DNA of 64,000 nucleotides, taken from positions 62,001 through 126,000 of the forward strand of contig CAMCVS010000006.1 of assembly GCA_945881965.1 (NCBI GenBank). The letters run 5' to 3'. Positions 17,418-27,553 of this stretch are shown one piece after another; within the stretch, counting starts at the first letter, position 1, and each line of letters opens with the position of its first letter. The notes below the pieces were generated by a model that saw only the letters and a list, made by a program, of their open reading frames with translations, ran no database searches and was not told where the DNA came from. The stretch is from Paracoccus haematequi (GTDB taxonomy: Bacteria > Pseudomonadota > Alphaproteobacteria > Rhodobacterales > Rhodobacteraceae). The translations under genes and the position numbers were made by a program.

Positions 17418-19301
17418 TTATGGTTGATACATAACATCAATCAACGCCTTGTGCCGTCGTTCGACGGTGGCGCGTTTCAGCTTCATCGTCGCGGTCAACT
17501 CCTCGTCTTCAGGCGTCAACAGCACGTCGATCAGGCGGAAATCCTTGATCTGTTCCACGCGGGCAAACTCGCGGTTGACCTGTTCCACCTCGGACCGGAT
17601 CAGGTCGATCACCTGCGGCGCGCGGCACAGCGACGCGAAATCCGAAAACGGCACCTTGGCGTCTTGGGCGAATTTTTCGACGTTTTCCTGGTCGATCATG
17701 ATCAGGCAGGTCAGGTATTTGCGTTTGTCGCCGATCACCACGGCATCTGCGATGTAATGGCTGAATTTCAACCGGCTTTCCAATTCGGCGGGCGTGATGT
17801 TCTTGCCGCCCGCCGTGATGATGATGTCCTTGATCCGCCCCGTGATGGTCAGAAACCCATCGTTGTCGATCCTCCCCACATCGCCGGTGCGCAACCAGCC
17901 GTCGGCGGTGAACGTTTCGGCGGTCTTGTCGGGCAGGTTCCAATAGCCCTTGAAATTGGCAAGGCTCTGGGTCTGGATTTCGCCATCCGGTGCGATGCGC
18001 AGGGCGACCCCCGGCATCACCGGCCCGACCGTGCCCGTCCGGTTGGTCACACCCCGGTTGAAGGTGCAGGTGGCGGTGTTTTCGGTCATGCCATAGCCTT
18101 CATAGATCGGCACGCCGATGGCCCGATACCAACGCAGCAAGGCGGGGCTAATCGGGGCCGCGCCGGAAACGCCTTGGACCAGCCGGTCCATCCCCAGCAT
18201 CTGACGCAGGTTGCGGAACACGAACGCTTCGGCCAGCGCCACGCCCAGTTTGGCCAGTGGCCCCAAGGATTTCCCTGCCGCCTCGGCATCCGCGCGCGCC
18301 AGCCCCGCCTGCATCGCAAGGCCAAATACCAGACGGCCCAGCGGCGTCGCCTCTTGTGTCAGGATCAGCACGCGGGAATAGATCTTTTCCCAGACGCGGG
18401 GCACGGCGGAAAACGATTGCGGGCTGATCTCGCGCAGGTTTTCGAACACGGTTTCCGGGCTTTCGGCGAAATTTACGATGGATCGCACCGCCAGCGGGAA
18501 ATAGCTGGAATTGTTGCGTTCAAAGATATGACACAGCGGCAGGAAGCAGAGCTGTTCCGCGCCGGGATCAATCGCCAATTCGCGCAGACCGGCCTGCATC
18601 GCCGCCAGCACGTTTTCATGGGTCAGCATCGCGCCCTTGGGCGCGCCCGTCGTGCCCGAGGTGTAAATCAGCAGCGCGGTATCCCCCGCCGCCGCCTTGT
18701 CGATTTCGGCGTCAAATATCGCCGCATCCTCGGCCTGACCCAGTTTATACAGGTCGGGCAGGAACAGGAACCGCTCGCCTTGCAGGTTGTGCAGCCCCTC
18801 ATCTTCAAGGATGATCACCTTTTCCACCGTCGGCGCGCCGTCGGGAATTTCCAGAAACTTGTCCAGTTGTTCCTCGTTTTCGACGATCAGGAACCGGCAG
18901 GCGCTGTCGCGCAGGATATAGGCCACCTGCGCAGCCGCATCGGTGGTGTAGATGCCGGATGCAATGCCGCCGACACACTGGATGCCCATGTCGAAATACA
19001 GCCATTCCTTCCGGTCTTCCGACAGGATTTGCACCACGTCGCCGCGCCGCAGGCCCAGCCGTTTCAGGCCCAGCCCGATCCAGCGCGCATGATCCCAGTA
19101 ATCGCCCCAGGTGAACGCCTGCCAGATGCCCAGCGTCTTTTCGCGGTGCGCGATGCGGGCGGGGTCTTGGCGGCAGCGGTGGCGAAACAGCGCAGGGATG
19201 GTGTCGCAGCCATCGATCAGCAAAGGCCGCGCGCCGGGTGTGGCGTTGATCGCGACGCCCTTGACGGTGTACATCGGCGGGATCTGTGCGTGACGGGTCA
19301 T
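17418..19301 (-). CDS. AMP-forming acyl-CoA ligase (FadD15-like)
   Basis: 627 residues, ANL superfamily, long form similar to long-chain-fatty-acid-CoA ligases with an extended middle. Motif LIYTSGTTGAPKGAMLTHEN binds the phosphates, YEGYGMTEN is the acyl motif, and GRIKDIIITAGGKNI the hinge. GGGGAGA precedes ATG 19301. It sits inside an ABC importer operon, after livF and before the binding protein. The likely job is to trap the imported acid as its CoA ester. Whether the acid is aromatic, branched or long-chain is not decided by the sequence. Confidence 0.9.
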   Translation of the reverse strand: MTRHAQIPPMYTVKGVAINATPGARPLLIDGCDTIPALFRHRCRQDPARIAHREKTLGIWQAFTWGDYWDHARWIGLGLKRLGLRRGDVVQILSEDRKEWLYFDMGIQCVGGIASGIYTTDAAAQVAYILRDSACRFLIVENEEQLDKFLEIPDGAPTVEKVIILEDEGLHNLQGERFLFLPDLYKLGQAEDAAIFDAEIDKAAAGDTALLIYTSGTTGAPKGAMLTHENVLAAMQAGLRELAIDPGAEQLCFLPLCHIFERNNSSYFPLAVRSIVNFAESPETVFENLREISPQSFSAVPRVWEKIYSRVLILTQEATPLGRLVFGLAMQAGLARADAEAAGKSLGPLAKLGVALAEAFVFRNLRQMLGMDRLVQGVSGAAPISPALLRWYRAIGVPIYEGYGMTENTATCTFNRGVTNRTGTVGPVMPGVALRIAPDGEIQTQSLANFKGYWNLPDKTAETFTADGWLRTGDVGRIDNDGFLTITGRIKDIIITAGGKNITPAELESRLKFSHYIADAVVIGDKRKYLTCLIMIDQENVEKFAQDAKVPFSDFASLCRAPQVIDLIRSEVEQVNREFARVEQIKDFRLIDVLLTPEDEELTATMKLKRATVERRHKALIDVMYQP

Positions 19302-19318
19302 TGCTATCTCCCCATTCT

Positions 19319-20095
19319 TCAGCGCCAAGTTTTCTTGCGTTTCCAACGCCGTTCGCCGCGCGCGCCCTCGTTGGAATGGCCAAGATAGAAGCTCTTGATA
19401 TCGTCGGAGGCCGCGAGTTTATCCGCCGTGCCCGACATCACGATCCGGCCCAGTTCCATGACATAGCCATCATCGGCCAGATCCAGCGCCACGGCGGCGT
19501 TCTGTTCGACGACCATCATGGTGACACCTTCGTCGCGGTTCAGCCGTTTCAGGATGGCAAAGATTTCCTGCGTCAGGATCGGCGACAGGCCCAGCGAAGG
19601 CTCGTCCAGCAGCATGATCTTGGGCCGCAGCATCAGGCCCCGCCCGATGGCCAGCATCTGTTGCTGGCCCCCCGACAGGGTGCCCGCCTCTTGTGCGCGG
19701 CGTTCGGCGAGGATCGGGAAATAGGAAAACACCAGATCGCGGTCGCGCGCGATTTCCGCCGCATCCGTGCGGGTATAGGCCCCCAACGACAGGTTTTCCG
19801 CCACGGTCAGCAGCGGGAACACCTCGCGCCCCTCGGGGACATGCACGATGCCCGCGCGCACCACCTTGTGCGGCTCCAGCCCCTGAATGGGCTGGCCGTC
19901 GAACAGAATCTCGCCCTTTTCCGGGTCCATGATGCCGGAAATGGTTTTCAACAGCGTCGTCTTGCCCGCGCCATTCGCGCCCAAGACGGTGACAACACGG
20001 CCCTTGTGCACCTCCAGGCTGACACCGCGAATGGCCATGATCGGCCCGTAAAAGGTTTCCAGGTTGTTGATCTGAAGAAGCGGTTTCTCGGTCAT
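19319..20095 (-). CDS. livF: branched-chain-type ABC transporter ATPase LivF
   Basis: 258 residues. Walker A GANGAGKTT, signature LSGGQQQML and Walker B IMLLDEPSLGL are all present in the order of LivF. The C-terminal ~20 residues are strongly basic (RGERRWKRKKTWR), longer and more charged than in standard LivF. Start overlaps the livG stop by ATGA. Cytoplasmic energising subunit. Confidence 0.93.
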   Translation of the reverse strand: MTEKPLLQINNLETFYGPIMAIRGVSLEVHKGRVVTVLGANGAGKTTLLKTISGIMDPEKGEILFDGQPIQGLEPHKVVRAGIVHVPEGREVFPLLTVAENLSLGAYTRTDAAEIARDRDLVFSYFPILAERRAQEAGTLSGGQQQMLAIGRGLMLRPKIMLLDEPSLGLSPILTQEIFAILKRLNRDEGVTMMVVEQNAAVALDLADDGYVMELGRIVMSGTADKLAASDDIKSFYLGHSNEGARGERRWKRKKTWR

Positions 20096-20892
20096 ACCCG
20101 TTCCCCCGCCGCATTGGCCGTCTTGGAAATGGCACCCGTGCCCAGATAGGCCTCGATCACCTTGGGGTGCGATTGCACCTCGGCGGGGGTTCCCAGCGCC
20201 AGTTGCGCGCCGTCTGCCAGTGCCATCACCCGGTCGCTGACCTTGCCGACCAGCCCCATATCATGTTCCACCATCAACACCGTGATGCCCATCTGGCGGC
20301 GGATATCGTCCAGCCACCAGCGCATGTTCTGCGTTTCCTCGACCGACAGGCCGGACGCGGGTTCATCGACCAGCAACAGGCGCGGTTGCGACGCCAGCGC
20401 GCGGCCCAGTTCGACCACCTTGCGCACCCCATAGGGCAGGCCCGCGATCAGCTTGTCGCGGTAGGGTTGCAGGTCAAGGAAATCAATCACTTCCTCAACC
20501 GCCACGCGATGCGCGCGTTCCTCGCTGCGCACGGATGGCAGGTGCAACAGTTGCGGGATCAGGCTGGCCTGCCGGTGCCGGTGCCGCCCCACCAGCAGGT
20601 TTTGCAGCACGGTTGCCTGATGGAACAATTCGATATTCTGGAACGTCCGCGCGATGCCCAAGGATGGCACCTCATGCGAGGCCAGTTTCAGCAGATCCTT
20701 GCCGTCGAACCGGATCGTGCCCGACACCGGCGTGTAGAACCGCGAGATAAGGTTGAACACGGTGGATTTGCCCGCGCCATTCGGGCCGACAAGGGCGAAA
20801 ACCTCGCCTTCCTCGACCTTCAGGGTCAGGTTGTTGACAGCCGTCAACCCGCCGAATTTCAGCGTGACGCCCTGTAATTCCAACAGGCTCAT
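20092..20892 (-). CDS. livG: branched-chain-type ABC transporter ATPase LivG
   Basis: 266 residues. Walker A GPNGAGKSTVFN with the LivG-typical Phe-Asn after the P-loop, the LivG insertion before the signature, Walker B LLLVDEPASGL and H-loop VEHDMGLV. The signature region reads YGVRKVVELGRAL. ATG 20892 overlaps the livM stop (ATGA). Works with LivF on the LivHM channel. Confidence 0.93.
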   Translation of the reverse strand: MSLLELQGVTLKFGGLTAVNNLTLKVEEGEVFALVGPNGAGKSTVFNLISRFYTPVSGTIRFDGKDLLKLASHEVPSLGIARTFQNIELFHQATVLQNLLVGRHRHRQASLIPQLLHLPSVRSEERAHRVAVEEVIDFLDLQPYRDKLIAGLPYGVRKVVELGRALASQPRLLLVDEPASGLSVEETQNMRWWLDDIRRQMGITVLMVEHDMGLVGKVSDRVMALADGAQLALGTPAEVQSHPKVIEAYLGTGAISKTANAAGERV

Positions 20893-21971
20893 CTGAGGCG
20901 CTCCGTTTTCAGATAGCTTTTCTGCCGCTTGAACATGTCCTTTCGCGCGAAGGGGAACAATTCCAGAAACACCTTGATCTTGAGCCAGCGACCATAAAGC
21001 CCCATCGGTTCGAACAGCAAAAACAGGATCAGGATGCCGCCGAACACCGCCGCTTCCAGCCCCGGAATGGCGACGCCGCCGCCGATGGTGTCGGACACGA
21101 TGGACAACAGTTGCGGCAGAAAGGCGATGACGACCGCGCCCAGAAACGCGCCGTGGATGAAGCCAAGGCCCCCCACAACGATCATCATCAACAACTGGAT
21201 CGACAAGAGGAAATTGAACGTCTCGTTGTTGAAGGCGCCCGCGAACATGCCCATGAACGCCCCGCCCACGCCGGTGATGGCACAGGACAGGCCAAAGGCG
21301 ATGGTTTTCGTGCGCGCCACATCGACACCCATCGCCTGCGCCGAAATTTCGCTGTCGCGCACGGCGGCGAATGCCCGGCCCATCGGCGCGCGCAACAGGT
21401 TGCGGTAAAACAGCGTGACGATGATCGTCACCACCAACACGACATAATACCATTCCACCGGATTGCTCCAGCGGTTCAGCGCCTGCCCGAAAATGACGAT
21501 ATCCGGCGCGATCTTGCCATTCACGCCGCCGGTCCACGGCCCCAGCAGCACGATGATGTCATCGGCCAGAATCGCCAGCGCCAGCGTGGCAATCGCCAGA
21601 TAGACCCCGTGCAGTTTCAGCGCGGGAATGGCGATCAGCGCGCCCACCACCCCGGTGATGATCCCCGCCAAGGGCAGTGCCAGCAGGAACGGCACCCCCG
21701 CCTCGATCATCAGCACGGTCGCATAGCACCCCAGCGCCATGAAGGCGGAATGGCCAAGGCTGGCCTGCCCGGTCTGCCCGGTCAACAGCATCAGGCCCAG
21801 CCCGGCAATCGCCCAGATCAGGACGTTGGTCGCCTCGCCCAGATAGAAATCGTCGATGACAAAGGGCAAGGCAAAGGCAGCGGCCACCAGCAGGCCGTAA
21901 CTGACCGCCTTGCGCGCGTCGATGAACAGGTTGATGTCCTGATCATAGCTGGTCTTGAAATGAAACCGCAT
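20889..21971 (-). CDS. livM: branched-chain-type ABC transporter permease LivM
   Basis: 360 residues, about ten membrane helices. The LivM signature GLGLMLLTGQTGQASLGHSAF is near the N-terminus and the EAA-type cytoplasmic loop reads GRAFAAVRDSEISAQAMG. Four bases follow the livH stop. The C-terminal tail is long and basic. Confidence 0.93.
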   Translation of the reverse strand: MRFHFKTSYDQDINLFIDARKAVSYGLLVAAAFALPFVIDDFYLGEATNVLIWAIAGLGLMLLTGQTGQASLGHSAFMALGCYATVLMIEAGVPFLLALPLAGIITGVVGALIAIPALKLHGVYLAIATLALAILADDIIVLLGPWTGGVNGKIAPDIVIFGQALNRWSNPVEWYYVVLVVTIIVTLFYRNLLRAPMGRAFAAVRDSEISAQAMGVDVARTKTIAFGLSCAITGVGGAFMGMFAGAFNNETFNFLLSIQLLMMIVVGGLGFIHGAFLGAVVIAFLPQLLSIVSDTIGGGVAIPGLEAAVFGGILILFLLFEPMGLYGRWLKIKVFLELFPFARKDMFKRQKSYLKTERLR

Positions 21972-21975
21972 GGCG

Positions 21976-22851
21976 TCAGACCTTTTTGGCGCGGACCTGC
22001 GCGAACAGGCCGTGCGGACGGAACAACAGCACCGCGATCAGCAGCGCATAGGGCGCGATCTGGCTATAGCCGGGGGGCAGGTAACGCGCGGCGAAGGGTT
22101 CGATCAGGCCGACGATCAGACCGCCCATCAGCGCACCGGGCAAGGAGCCGAACCCGCCGATCACCGCCGCCGCAAAGGCCTTGATCCCGATAAAGCCCGC
22201 CGTGGGGTCGATGGACCCTTTCGACGCATAAAGGATACCCGCGACAGCCGCGACGATGCCCGCAAGCGCCCAGACCATGCCCTGCACCCGTTTCACCGGG
22301 ATGCCCATGTAATAGGCCGCCATCTGGTTCTGGCTGGCCGCCTGCATGGCAAGACCGATCTTGGTGCGCTGGAAAAACTGCCACAGCGCGACGGTCATCA
22401 AGAGCGTCACGATGATCACCGCCACATCGGCCAGCCCCAGCACCAGTGACCCCAGCCGCACATCGCCCAAGGCCAGCGGCGATTGCAGCGATTGCGGTTC
22501 ATGCCCCCAGATCACGCCGACGACAAAGCGGATGATAAAGCCGATGGCGATGGTCAGGATGATCACCGCGACCTGGGATTGCCCGAACACCGCGCGCAGC
22601 ACGATCAGATCCAGCAGATACCCCAGCACTCCCATGATCAGGAACACGAAGGGCAACGCGACCCAGAACGGGATGCCCATGTATTCGGGGTTCACCAATC
22701 CCAGCGTGACGAACGCGCCCAGCATCATGAAATCGCCCTGCGCGAAATTCACGGCCTCGGTCGCCTTATAGATCAGCACGAACCCCAGCGCGATCAGGCC
22801 GTACACACAGCCATTCGCCAGACCGCTGATCAGAAGTTGCAAAACCCCCAA
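21976..22851 (-). CDS. livH: branched-chain-type ABC transporter permease LivH
   Basis: 291 residues, eight or so helices. The N-terminus LISGLANGCVYGLIALGFVLIYK and the NFAQGDFMMLGAF segment are diagnostic of LivH. No ATG fits in frame; TTG at 22851 has GGGGAGG six bases upstream and gives the normal family length, so it was chosen. First gene of the operon; the ~220 bp upstream (to 23072) should hold its promoter, though none was clear. Confidence 0.9.
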   Translation of the reverse strand: MGVLQLLISGLANGCVYGLIALGFVLIYKATEAVNFAQGDFMMLGAFVTLGLVNPEYMGIPFWVALPFVFLIMGVLGYLLDLIVLRAVFGQSQVAVIILTIAIGFIIRFVVGVIWGHEPQSLQSPLALGDVRLGSLVLGLADVAVIIVTLLMTVALWQFFQRTKIGLAMQAASQNQMAAYYMGIPVKRVQGMVWALAGIVAAVAGILYASKGSIDPTAGFIGIKAFAAAVIGGFGSLPGALMGGLIVGLIEPFAARYLPPGYSQIAPYALLIAVLLFRPHGLFAQVRAKKV

Positions 22852-23072
22852 CGCATTCCTCCCCTTTTGTCCGACCCGCAAAGGTCGCGCCGGGTTGTCC
22901 CGGTCGTTGTGGCGCGCATCCCTCCAGATGTTGCGCCGCGCACCGGGGCTCCCGTCCCGGTGTTGGCAGACTGCGGGCACAGGCCTCGTCCGTCAACAGT
23001 AGAGAATCGAGGTGACGTTCGGGAAGGTTCGGGATGTGGGCGGTTTGACGGGGATCAGCCGGTCCTCTGCGA

Positions 23073-23783
23073 TCAGCGCGCGCTGGCGACGTCGTTCTGC
23101 ACCAACGCCCGGAACCGCACCAACGTGGCGGCGTCGTCCGCGTCCAGCGCGGCGGTGCGCGATGCAAACAGCGTTGCCTGCGACGGCAGCACCAGACCGT
23201 CCGCCAGCACCTTCAGGTGGTTGGCGCGCAGCGTGTCGCCCGAGGATGTGATGTCGGCAATCGCTTCGGCGGTTTCATTCTTGACTGTGCCTTCGGTCGC
23301 GCCCTGGCTGTCGATCAGTTGATAATCCGCCACGCCATGCCCGCGCAGGAAATCCCGCACCAGCCGGTGATATTTGGTGGCAATGCGCAGCCGGAACCCG
23401 TGCCGCGCCCGGAACGCGGCGGCGACCGCGTCCAGATCGTCCAGCGTATCGACATCGGTCCAGAACGAAGGCACTGCGATGACCAGATCGGCATGGCCAA
23501 AACCCATTTCCGCCAGCGGTGTCACCACGCTGGCCCAGTCGGGCAGCTTTTCGCGCACCAGATCGGTGCCGGTCACGCCCAGATGGATGCGCCCCGCCGC
23601 CAGATCGCGCGGAATCTCGCCTGCGGACAGCAATACCAGCTCCATCCCGGCAAGGCCCGCGATGGCCCCGGCATATTCGCGGTCCGACCCGGTGCGCGAC
23701 AGCGTCAACCCGCGCGCGGCGAACCAGTCAAAGGTCTGTTCCATCAGACGGCCCTTGGAGGGCACGCCCAGCTTGAGCGTCAT
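23073..23783 (-). CDS. hisG: ATP phosphoribosyltransferase, short form
   Basis: 236 residues, catalyses the first step of histidine synthesis. The short form lacks the C-terminal regulatory domain, so it needs HisZ, which is encoded just upstream with an ATGA overlap. PSKGRL at the N-terminus binds ATP; the PRPP-binding region reads LIDSQGATEGTVK. Last gene of the hisS-hisZ-hisG set. Confidence 0.95.
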   Translation of the reverse strand: MTLKLGVPSKGRLMEQTFDWFAARGLTLSRTGSDREYAGAIAGLAGMELVLLSAGEIPRDLAAGRIHLGVTGTDLVREKLPDWASVVTPLAEMGFGHADLVIAVPSFWTDVDTLDDLDAVAAAFRARHGFRLRIATKYHRLVRDFLRGHGVADYQLIDSQGATEGTVKNETAEAIADITSSGDTLRANHLKVLADGLVLPSQATLFASRTAALDADDAATLVRFRALVQNDVASAR

Positions 23784-24856
23784 CGCGCGGCCTCCAGCAT
23801 CAAAACCAGTTCGGGCCGAATCACGCCGCCGACAGCGGGGATCGCCGCGCCCGCGCCCAGCACGCGGGTCAGCGCGTCATAGCGGCCACCGCTGGCGACA
23901 GGCGGCAAGGCGGGCTGGTCGGGCGCGATCAGGCTGAACACGAAGCCGTCATAGTATTCCATCGACCCACGCCCATGGGTGGCGTCGAAATGCAGGGTGG
24001 CCGGGTCGATGCCACGCGCAGCCAGGGCAGCCATGCGCAAGCGCATGGCCTCTGTTGCCCGCCGGATGGCGGGCAGGTCGCGGGACAACAGCTCAAGCGT
24101 CGCCAATGCTTGCGGCATTGGTCCGGCAATGGCCAGCAGATCGGTCAGCCGGTCGATATCCGCCGCCGCCAAGGGCGGCGCTGCCGCATCGGCGCGCAGG
24201 CTGTCGATGCGGGCCGCGACATCGTCGCGCCCGCGCAGCCCGATCTCGGGCGCGCAGCCCAAGGGCTGCGCGTTGGCCAGCAGGGCCGCCCGCGTTGCGG
24301 GCGGCGGAGTGCGACCGGCGTAGCGGTCCAACAGCGCGCGAAAGCGCGCGGGCCGCCAGATGTGCCGCCGCAGCGCCGCCTTGCGCGCAGGCGTGGTGTC
24401 CAGCCCCGCCACAGCCGCGATCAGCAGCCCCATGTCACCCGTCACGGCGCGGAGCCCCAGATGCACCAGCGGCGCGGCGATCAGGGTGAACACCTCGGCA
24501 TCTGCCGCCGCCGCATCGGAGCGGTCGAACACCTCATAGCCCACCTGCATGTATTCCGACGCGCGCCCCGTGTCGGTTTCCTGCCGCCGGAACACCTCGC
24601 CCGCATAGGTATAGCGCGCCGGGTCCGCGCCATGCGCCATGTGCATCTGCACCACCGGCACGGTGAAATCCGGACGCAGCATTTGTTCGCCGCGCAGCGG
24701 GTCTTGGGTCACATAGGCGCGCGCGCGGATATCCTCGCCATACAGGTCCAGCAGCACCTCGGCGGGTTGCAGGATCGGGGTTTCCACCGGCACCGCGCCG
24801 TGGGACGCGAAATGCGCCTGAAACGCGGCGGCGCGGGTGCGGATGGCGCGGTCCAT
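23780..24856 (-). CDS. hisZ: ATP phosphoribosyltransferase regulatory subunit
   Basis: 358 residues, a catalytically inactive histidyl-tRNA synthetase paralogue that forms a complex with short HisG. Class II fold with the motif-2-like YTYAGEVFRRQE and a remnant of the histidine motif, ASGGRYDALTRVLG. One base separates it from hisS, and it overlaps hisG. Shorter than HisS and without the anticodon-binding domain. Confidence 0.94.
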   Translation of the reverse strand: MDRAIRTRAAAFQAHFASHGAVPVETPILQPAEVLLDLYGEDIRARAYVTQDPLRGEQMLRPDFTVPVVQMHMAHGADPARYTYAGEVFRRQETDTGRASEYMQVGYEVFDRSDAAAADAEVFTLIAAPLVHLGLRAVTGDMGLLIAAVAGLDTTPARKAALRRHIWRPARFRALLDRYAGRTPPPATRAALLANAQPLGCAPEIGLRGRDDVAARIDSLRADAAAPPLAAADIDRLTDLLAIAGPMPQALATLELLSRDLPAIRRATEAMRLRMAALAARGIDPATLHFDATHGRGSMEYYDGFVFSLIAPDQPALPPVASGGRYDALTRVLGAGAAIPAVGGVIRPELVLMLEAAR

Positions 24857-24857
24857 C

Positions 24858-26495
24858 TCAGCCCTGATCGGCCAGCAGCGCCGTCAGACGCGCCACCAGA
24901 TCGCCACGCGCCACCTCGAATTGCGCGGGGCGGTCTTTCCATTCTTCCAGCGTGGCATTGGCGGCGATCTGCGCGCCCAGCATCAGATCCTTGACCTGCA
25001 CCACGTCGCGGGCGCGTTCATCCGAGCCTTGGATGATGGCAAAGGGCGCGCCGCGTTTGTCGGCATATTTCATCTGGTTGCCGAAGTTCTTGGGGTTGCC
25101 CAGATAGACCTCGGCCCGGATGCCCGCGCGGCGCAATTCACCGACGATGGACTGGTAATCCGCCATCCGGTCGCGGTCCATGACGGTCACGACGACAGGG
25201 CCACGCTCAGAGCTGGCCACGCGGCCCTTTTCGCGCAGCGCGGCCAGCAGGCGGTCCACGCCGATACTGACACCCGTTGCAGGCACCTCTTGGCCGGTAA
25301 AGCGTTTCACCAGATCGTCATAACGCCCGCCCCCCGCGACCGAGCCGAATTGCCGCTTGCGGCCCTTTTCGTCAAGGATTTCAAAGGTCAGTTCCGCCTC
25401 GAACACCGGGCCGGTGTAATAGCCAAGGCCACGCACGACGGAAGGGTCAATTTTTATCCGATCTGCGTGATACCCTTGTGCCGCGAGCAAGTCTTTGATT
25501 ATCCGCAGTTCCTCGACTCCTTCCCGCCCAGTTTCTGATTCACGCACGAGGTCGGCCAGGAAAGCTAACGCTTCCGCGTTCCACAGAATGGCGCTTTCAA
25601 TTGTTTTGCCGAACGTTGTTGTGAAGCCACCGTCAGCCGCGTTTGATACAGCTTCCGTTGGCAAGCCTGCTTCCTTCGCGCCCTCAGCATGATGGGTCAA
25701 TCGCTCATTGATCAGAAATTCCGCAACAACGAAACGCATGATCTTTTCGATCTGCCATGACGAAAGTCCCGCACCCCGCGTGAAGTCCCCGCTATCGTCT
25801 TTTCGGCCTCCGCCTAAGAGTGCCTCCACTCCATCGGAGCCCAATCGGTCAATCTTGTCGATTGCACGCAGAACGATACCACGTTCCAACTCGAACTTTG
25901 ACGGATCGTTGTGATCCAGCAACCCCGCAACCTCCAGCACGCCGTTCAGCACCTTGCGGTTGTTCACCTTCACGATGTAGTCGCCGCGCGGGATGCCGAC
26001 CTCTTCCAGCGCGTCGGCCAGCATGGCGCAAATCTCGGCATCGGCGGCGACCGAGGCTGCGCCAACGGTGTCGGCATCGCATTGATAGAACTGGCGAAAC
26101 CGCCCCGGCCCCGGCTTTTCGTTGCGCCAGACCGGGCCCATCGCATAGCGGCGATAGGGGGTGGGCAGGTCATTGCGGTGCTGGGCATAGACGCGGGCCA
26201 GGGGCGCAGTCAGGTCATAGCGCAGCGCGAGCCAGTCGCCCGGTTTCGCGTCCTCGCCCATTTCCTGCCAGGCGAACACGCCCGCGTTGGGGCGGTCCAC
26301 ATCGGGCAGGAATTTGCCAAGCGCCTCAACGGTTTCGACGGCGGCGCTTTCCAGCGCATCGAACCCATAGCGATGGTAAACCCCGGCAATCTTTGCCAGC
26401 ATGGCGGCGCGGTCTGTCACTTCGGCCCCGAAATAATCGCGGAACCCCTTGGGGGTTTCGGCGCGCGGGCGGGCGGATTTCGGGTCTTTCGCCAT
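24858..26495 (-). CDS. hisS: histidyl-tRNA synthetase (mosaic composition)
   Basis: 545 residues, class II HisRS of the long type with an extended insertion. Motif 2 reads [24 protein letters not shown], HisA is RGLGYYTG and motif 3 is near [11 protein letters not shown]. The anticodon-binding domain is the last ~100 residues. Residues ~191-350 (bases about 25445-25925) are encoded at about 54% GC by hand count, with ATA and other AT-ending codons, while the flanking parts are 62-70% GC. The reading frame is intact, so the enzyme should be functional. The shift suggests that the central part was exchanged by recombination. Confidence 0.93.
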   Translation of the reverse strand: MAKDPKSARPRAETPKGFRDYFGAEVTDRAAMLAKIAGVYHRYGFDALESAAVETVEALGKFLPDVDRPNAGVFAWQEMGEDAKPGDWLALRYDLTAPLARVYAQHRNDLPTPYRRYAMGPVWRNEKPGPGRFRQFYQCDADTVGAASVAADAEICAMLADALEEVGIPRGDYIVKVNNRKVLNGVLEVAGLLDHNDPSKFELERGIVLRAIDKIDRLGSDGVEALLGGGRKDDSGDFTRGAGLSSWQIEKIMRFVVAEFLINERLTHHAEGAKEAGLPTEAVSNAADGGFTTTFGKTIESAILWNAEALAFLADLVRESETGREGVEELRIIKDLLAAQGYHADRIKIDPSVVRGLGYYTGPVFEAELTFEILDEKGRKRQFGSVAGGGRYDDLVKRFTGQEVPATGVSIGVDRLLAALREKGRVASSERGPVVVTVMDRDRMADYQSIVGELRRAGIRAEVYLGNPKNFGNQMKYADKRGAPFAIIQGSDERARDVVQVKDLMLGAQIAANATLEEWKDRPAQFEVARGDLVARLTALLADQG

Positions 26496-26563
26496 GATGC
26501 GGGCCTTTATGCTGACAACGGGCCTCGTCTAGCCCAACGCAGGGCAGGGGGCAAGGTAACGGG

Positions 26564-27508
26564 TCACGGCTGCAACGCGGCCAACCGCGCGCGGGCCTCG
26601 GCGCAATCCGCGTCCATCTGCGCGATCAAGGCGGGCAGGCTGTCGAATTTCAATTCGGGCCGCAGCCAATCCACCAACCCCACCGAGATTGGCGTGCCAT
26701 AGAGATCGCCCCGGAAATCAAACACATAGCTTTCCAGATTGGGCCGGTTTTCCCCGAACATCGGCCGCACACCCAGGGACGCGGCACCATGATAGCGCCC
26801 CGCATGGGGGCCTTCCAGAACGTCAACCAGCACGGCATAGACGCCAAAGCGCGGCAGGTGCAGGCCGTCCATCGACTGGTTCGCGGTCGGATAGCCCAAT
26901 TCGCGGCCGCGCTTTTCGCCGTGGATCACCGGGCCTTCGATACGGTGCCAATGGCCCAGCATGGCGGCCGCGTCGCGCGGGCGACCATCCGACAGCGCGG
27001 CGCGGATGGCGGTGGACGACACCTCGCCCGCAGCACCCGCCAAAAGAGGGGCGACGGTGACGCCGAACCCCATCTCAGCGCCAAAGCCGCGCAGGTCATC
27101 GACCCCTCCGGCGCGCGCTTTGCCAAAGCGGAAATCCGCGCCCACCACGACATGGCGCAGCCCCAGACCCTGCGCCAGCACCTGTTCGGCAAAGGCGCGC
27201 GGCGACAGGGACGCCAGCGCGGCGTTGAAGTTCAACTCGTAAAGCCTTTCAACGCCCAACTTTTCCAGCCGGTGCGCGCGGGCCGCTGCGCTCATCAGGC
27301 GAAACGGCGGCGCGTCGGGCTGAAACACCTGACGGGGGTGCGGCTCGAACGTCACCACGCCCAGGGGCGCGCCGACCCGCTGGCCCTCCGTGCGGGCGAT
27401 GTCGATCACCGAGGCATGGCCCAGATGCACACCGTCAAAGTTGCCGATGGCAACCGAGGCCCCGCGATCCGCAGGTGCGACAAAGCTGTGGTCCCGAATG
27501 ATCCGCAT
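26564..27508 (-). CDS. ribF: bifunctional riboflavin kinase/FAD synthetase
   Basis: 314 residues. The N-terminal FAD synthetase nucleotidyltransferase domain shows GNFDGVHLGH near residues 21-30; the C-terminal flavokinase domain shows GRELGYPTANQ and the closing YGTPISVGLVDWLRPELKF. Converts riboflavin to FMN and FAD. An upstream in-frame start would add 12 residues; ATG 27508 fits the family. Close to an FAD-dependent amine oxidase, though this may be coincidental. Confidence 0.95.
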   Translation of the reverse strand: MRIIRDHSFVAPADRGASVAIGNFDGVHLGHASVIDIARTEGQRVGAPLGVVTFEPHPRQVFQPDAPPFRLMSAAARAHRLEKLGVERLYELNFNAALASLSPRAFAEQVLAQGLGLRHVVVGADFRFGKARAGGVDDLRGFGAEMGFGVTVAPLLAGAAGEVSSTAIRAALSDGRPRDAAAMLGHWHRIEGPVIHGEKRGRELGYPTANQSMDGLHLPRFGVYAVLVDVLEGPHAGRYHGAASLGVRPMFGENRPNLESYVFDFRGDLYGTPISVGLVDWLRPELKFDSLPALIAQMDADCAEARARLAALQP

Positions 27509-27553
27509 GGCGCGGCAGTTAACGGCAGTTGCGCCAAGGTGCAAGCACAGCGG

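Noticed and set aside
16533..19388. A 951-codon open frame antisense to the binding protein and ligase genes
   Set aside because: Spans two convincing genes on the other strand and has shadow composition.
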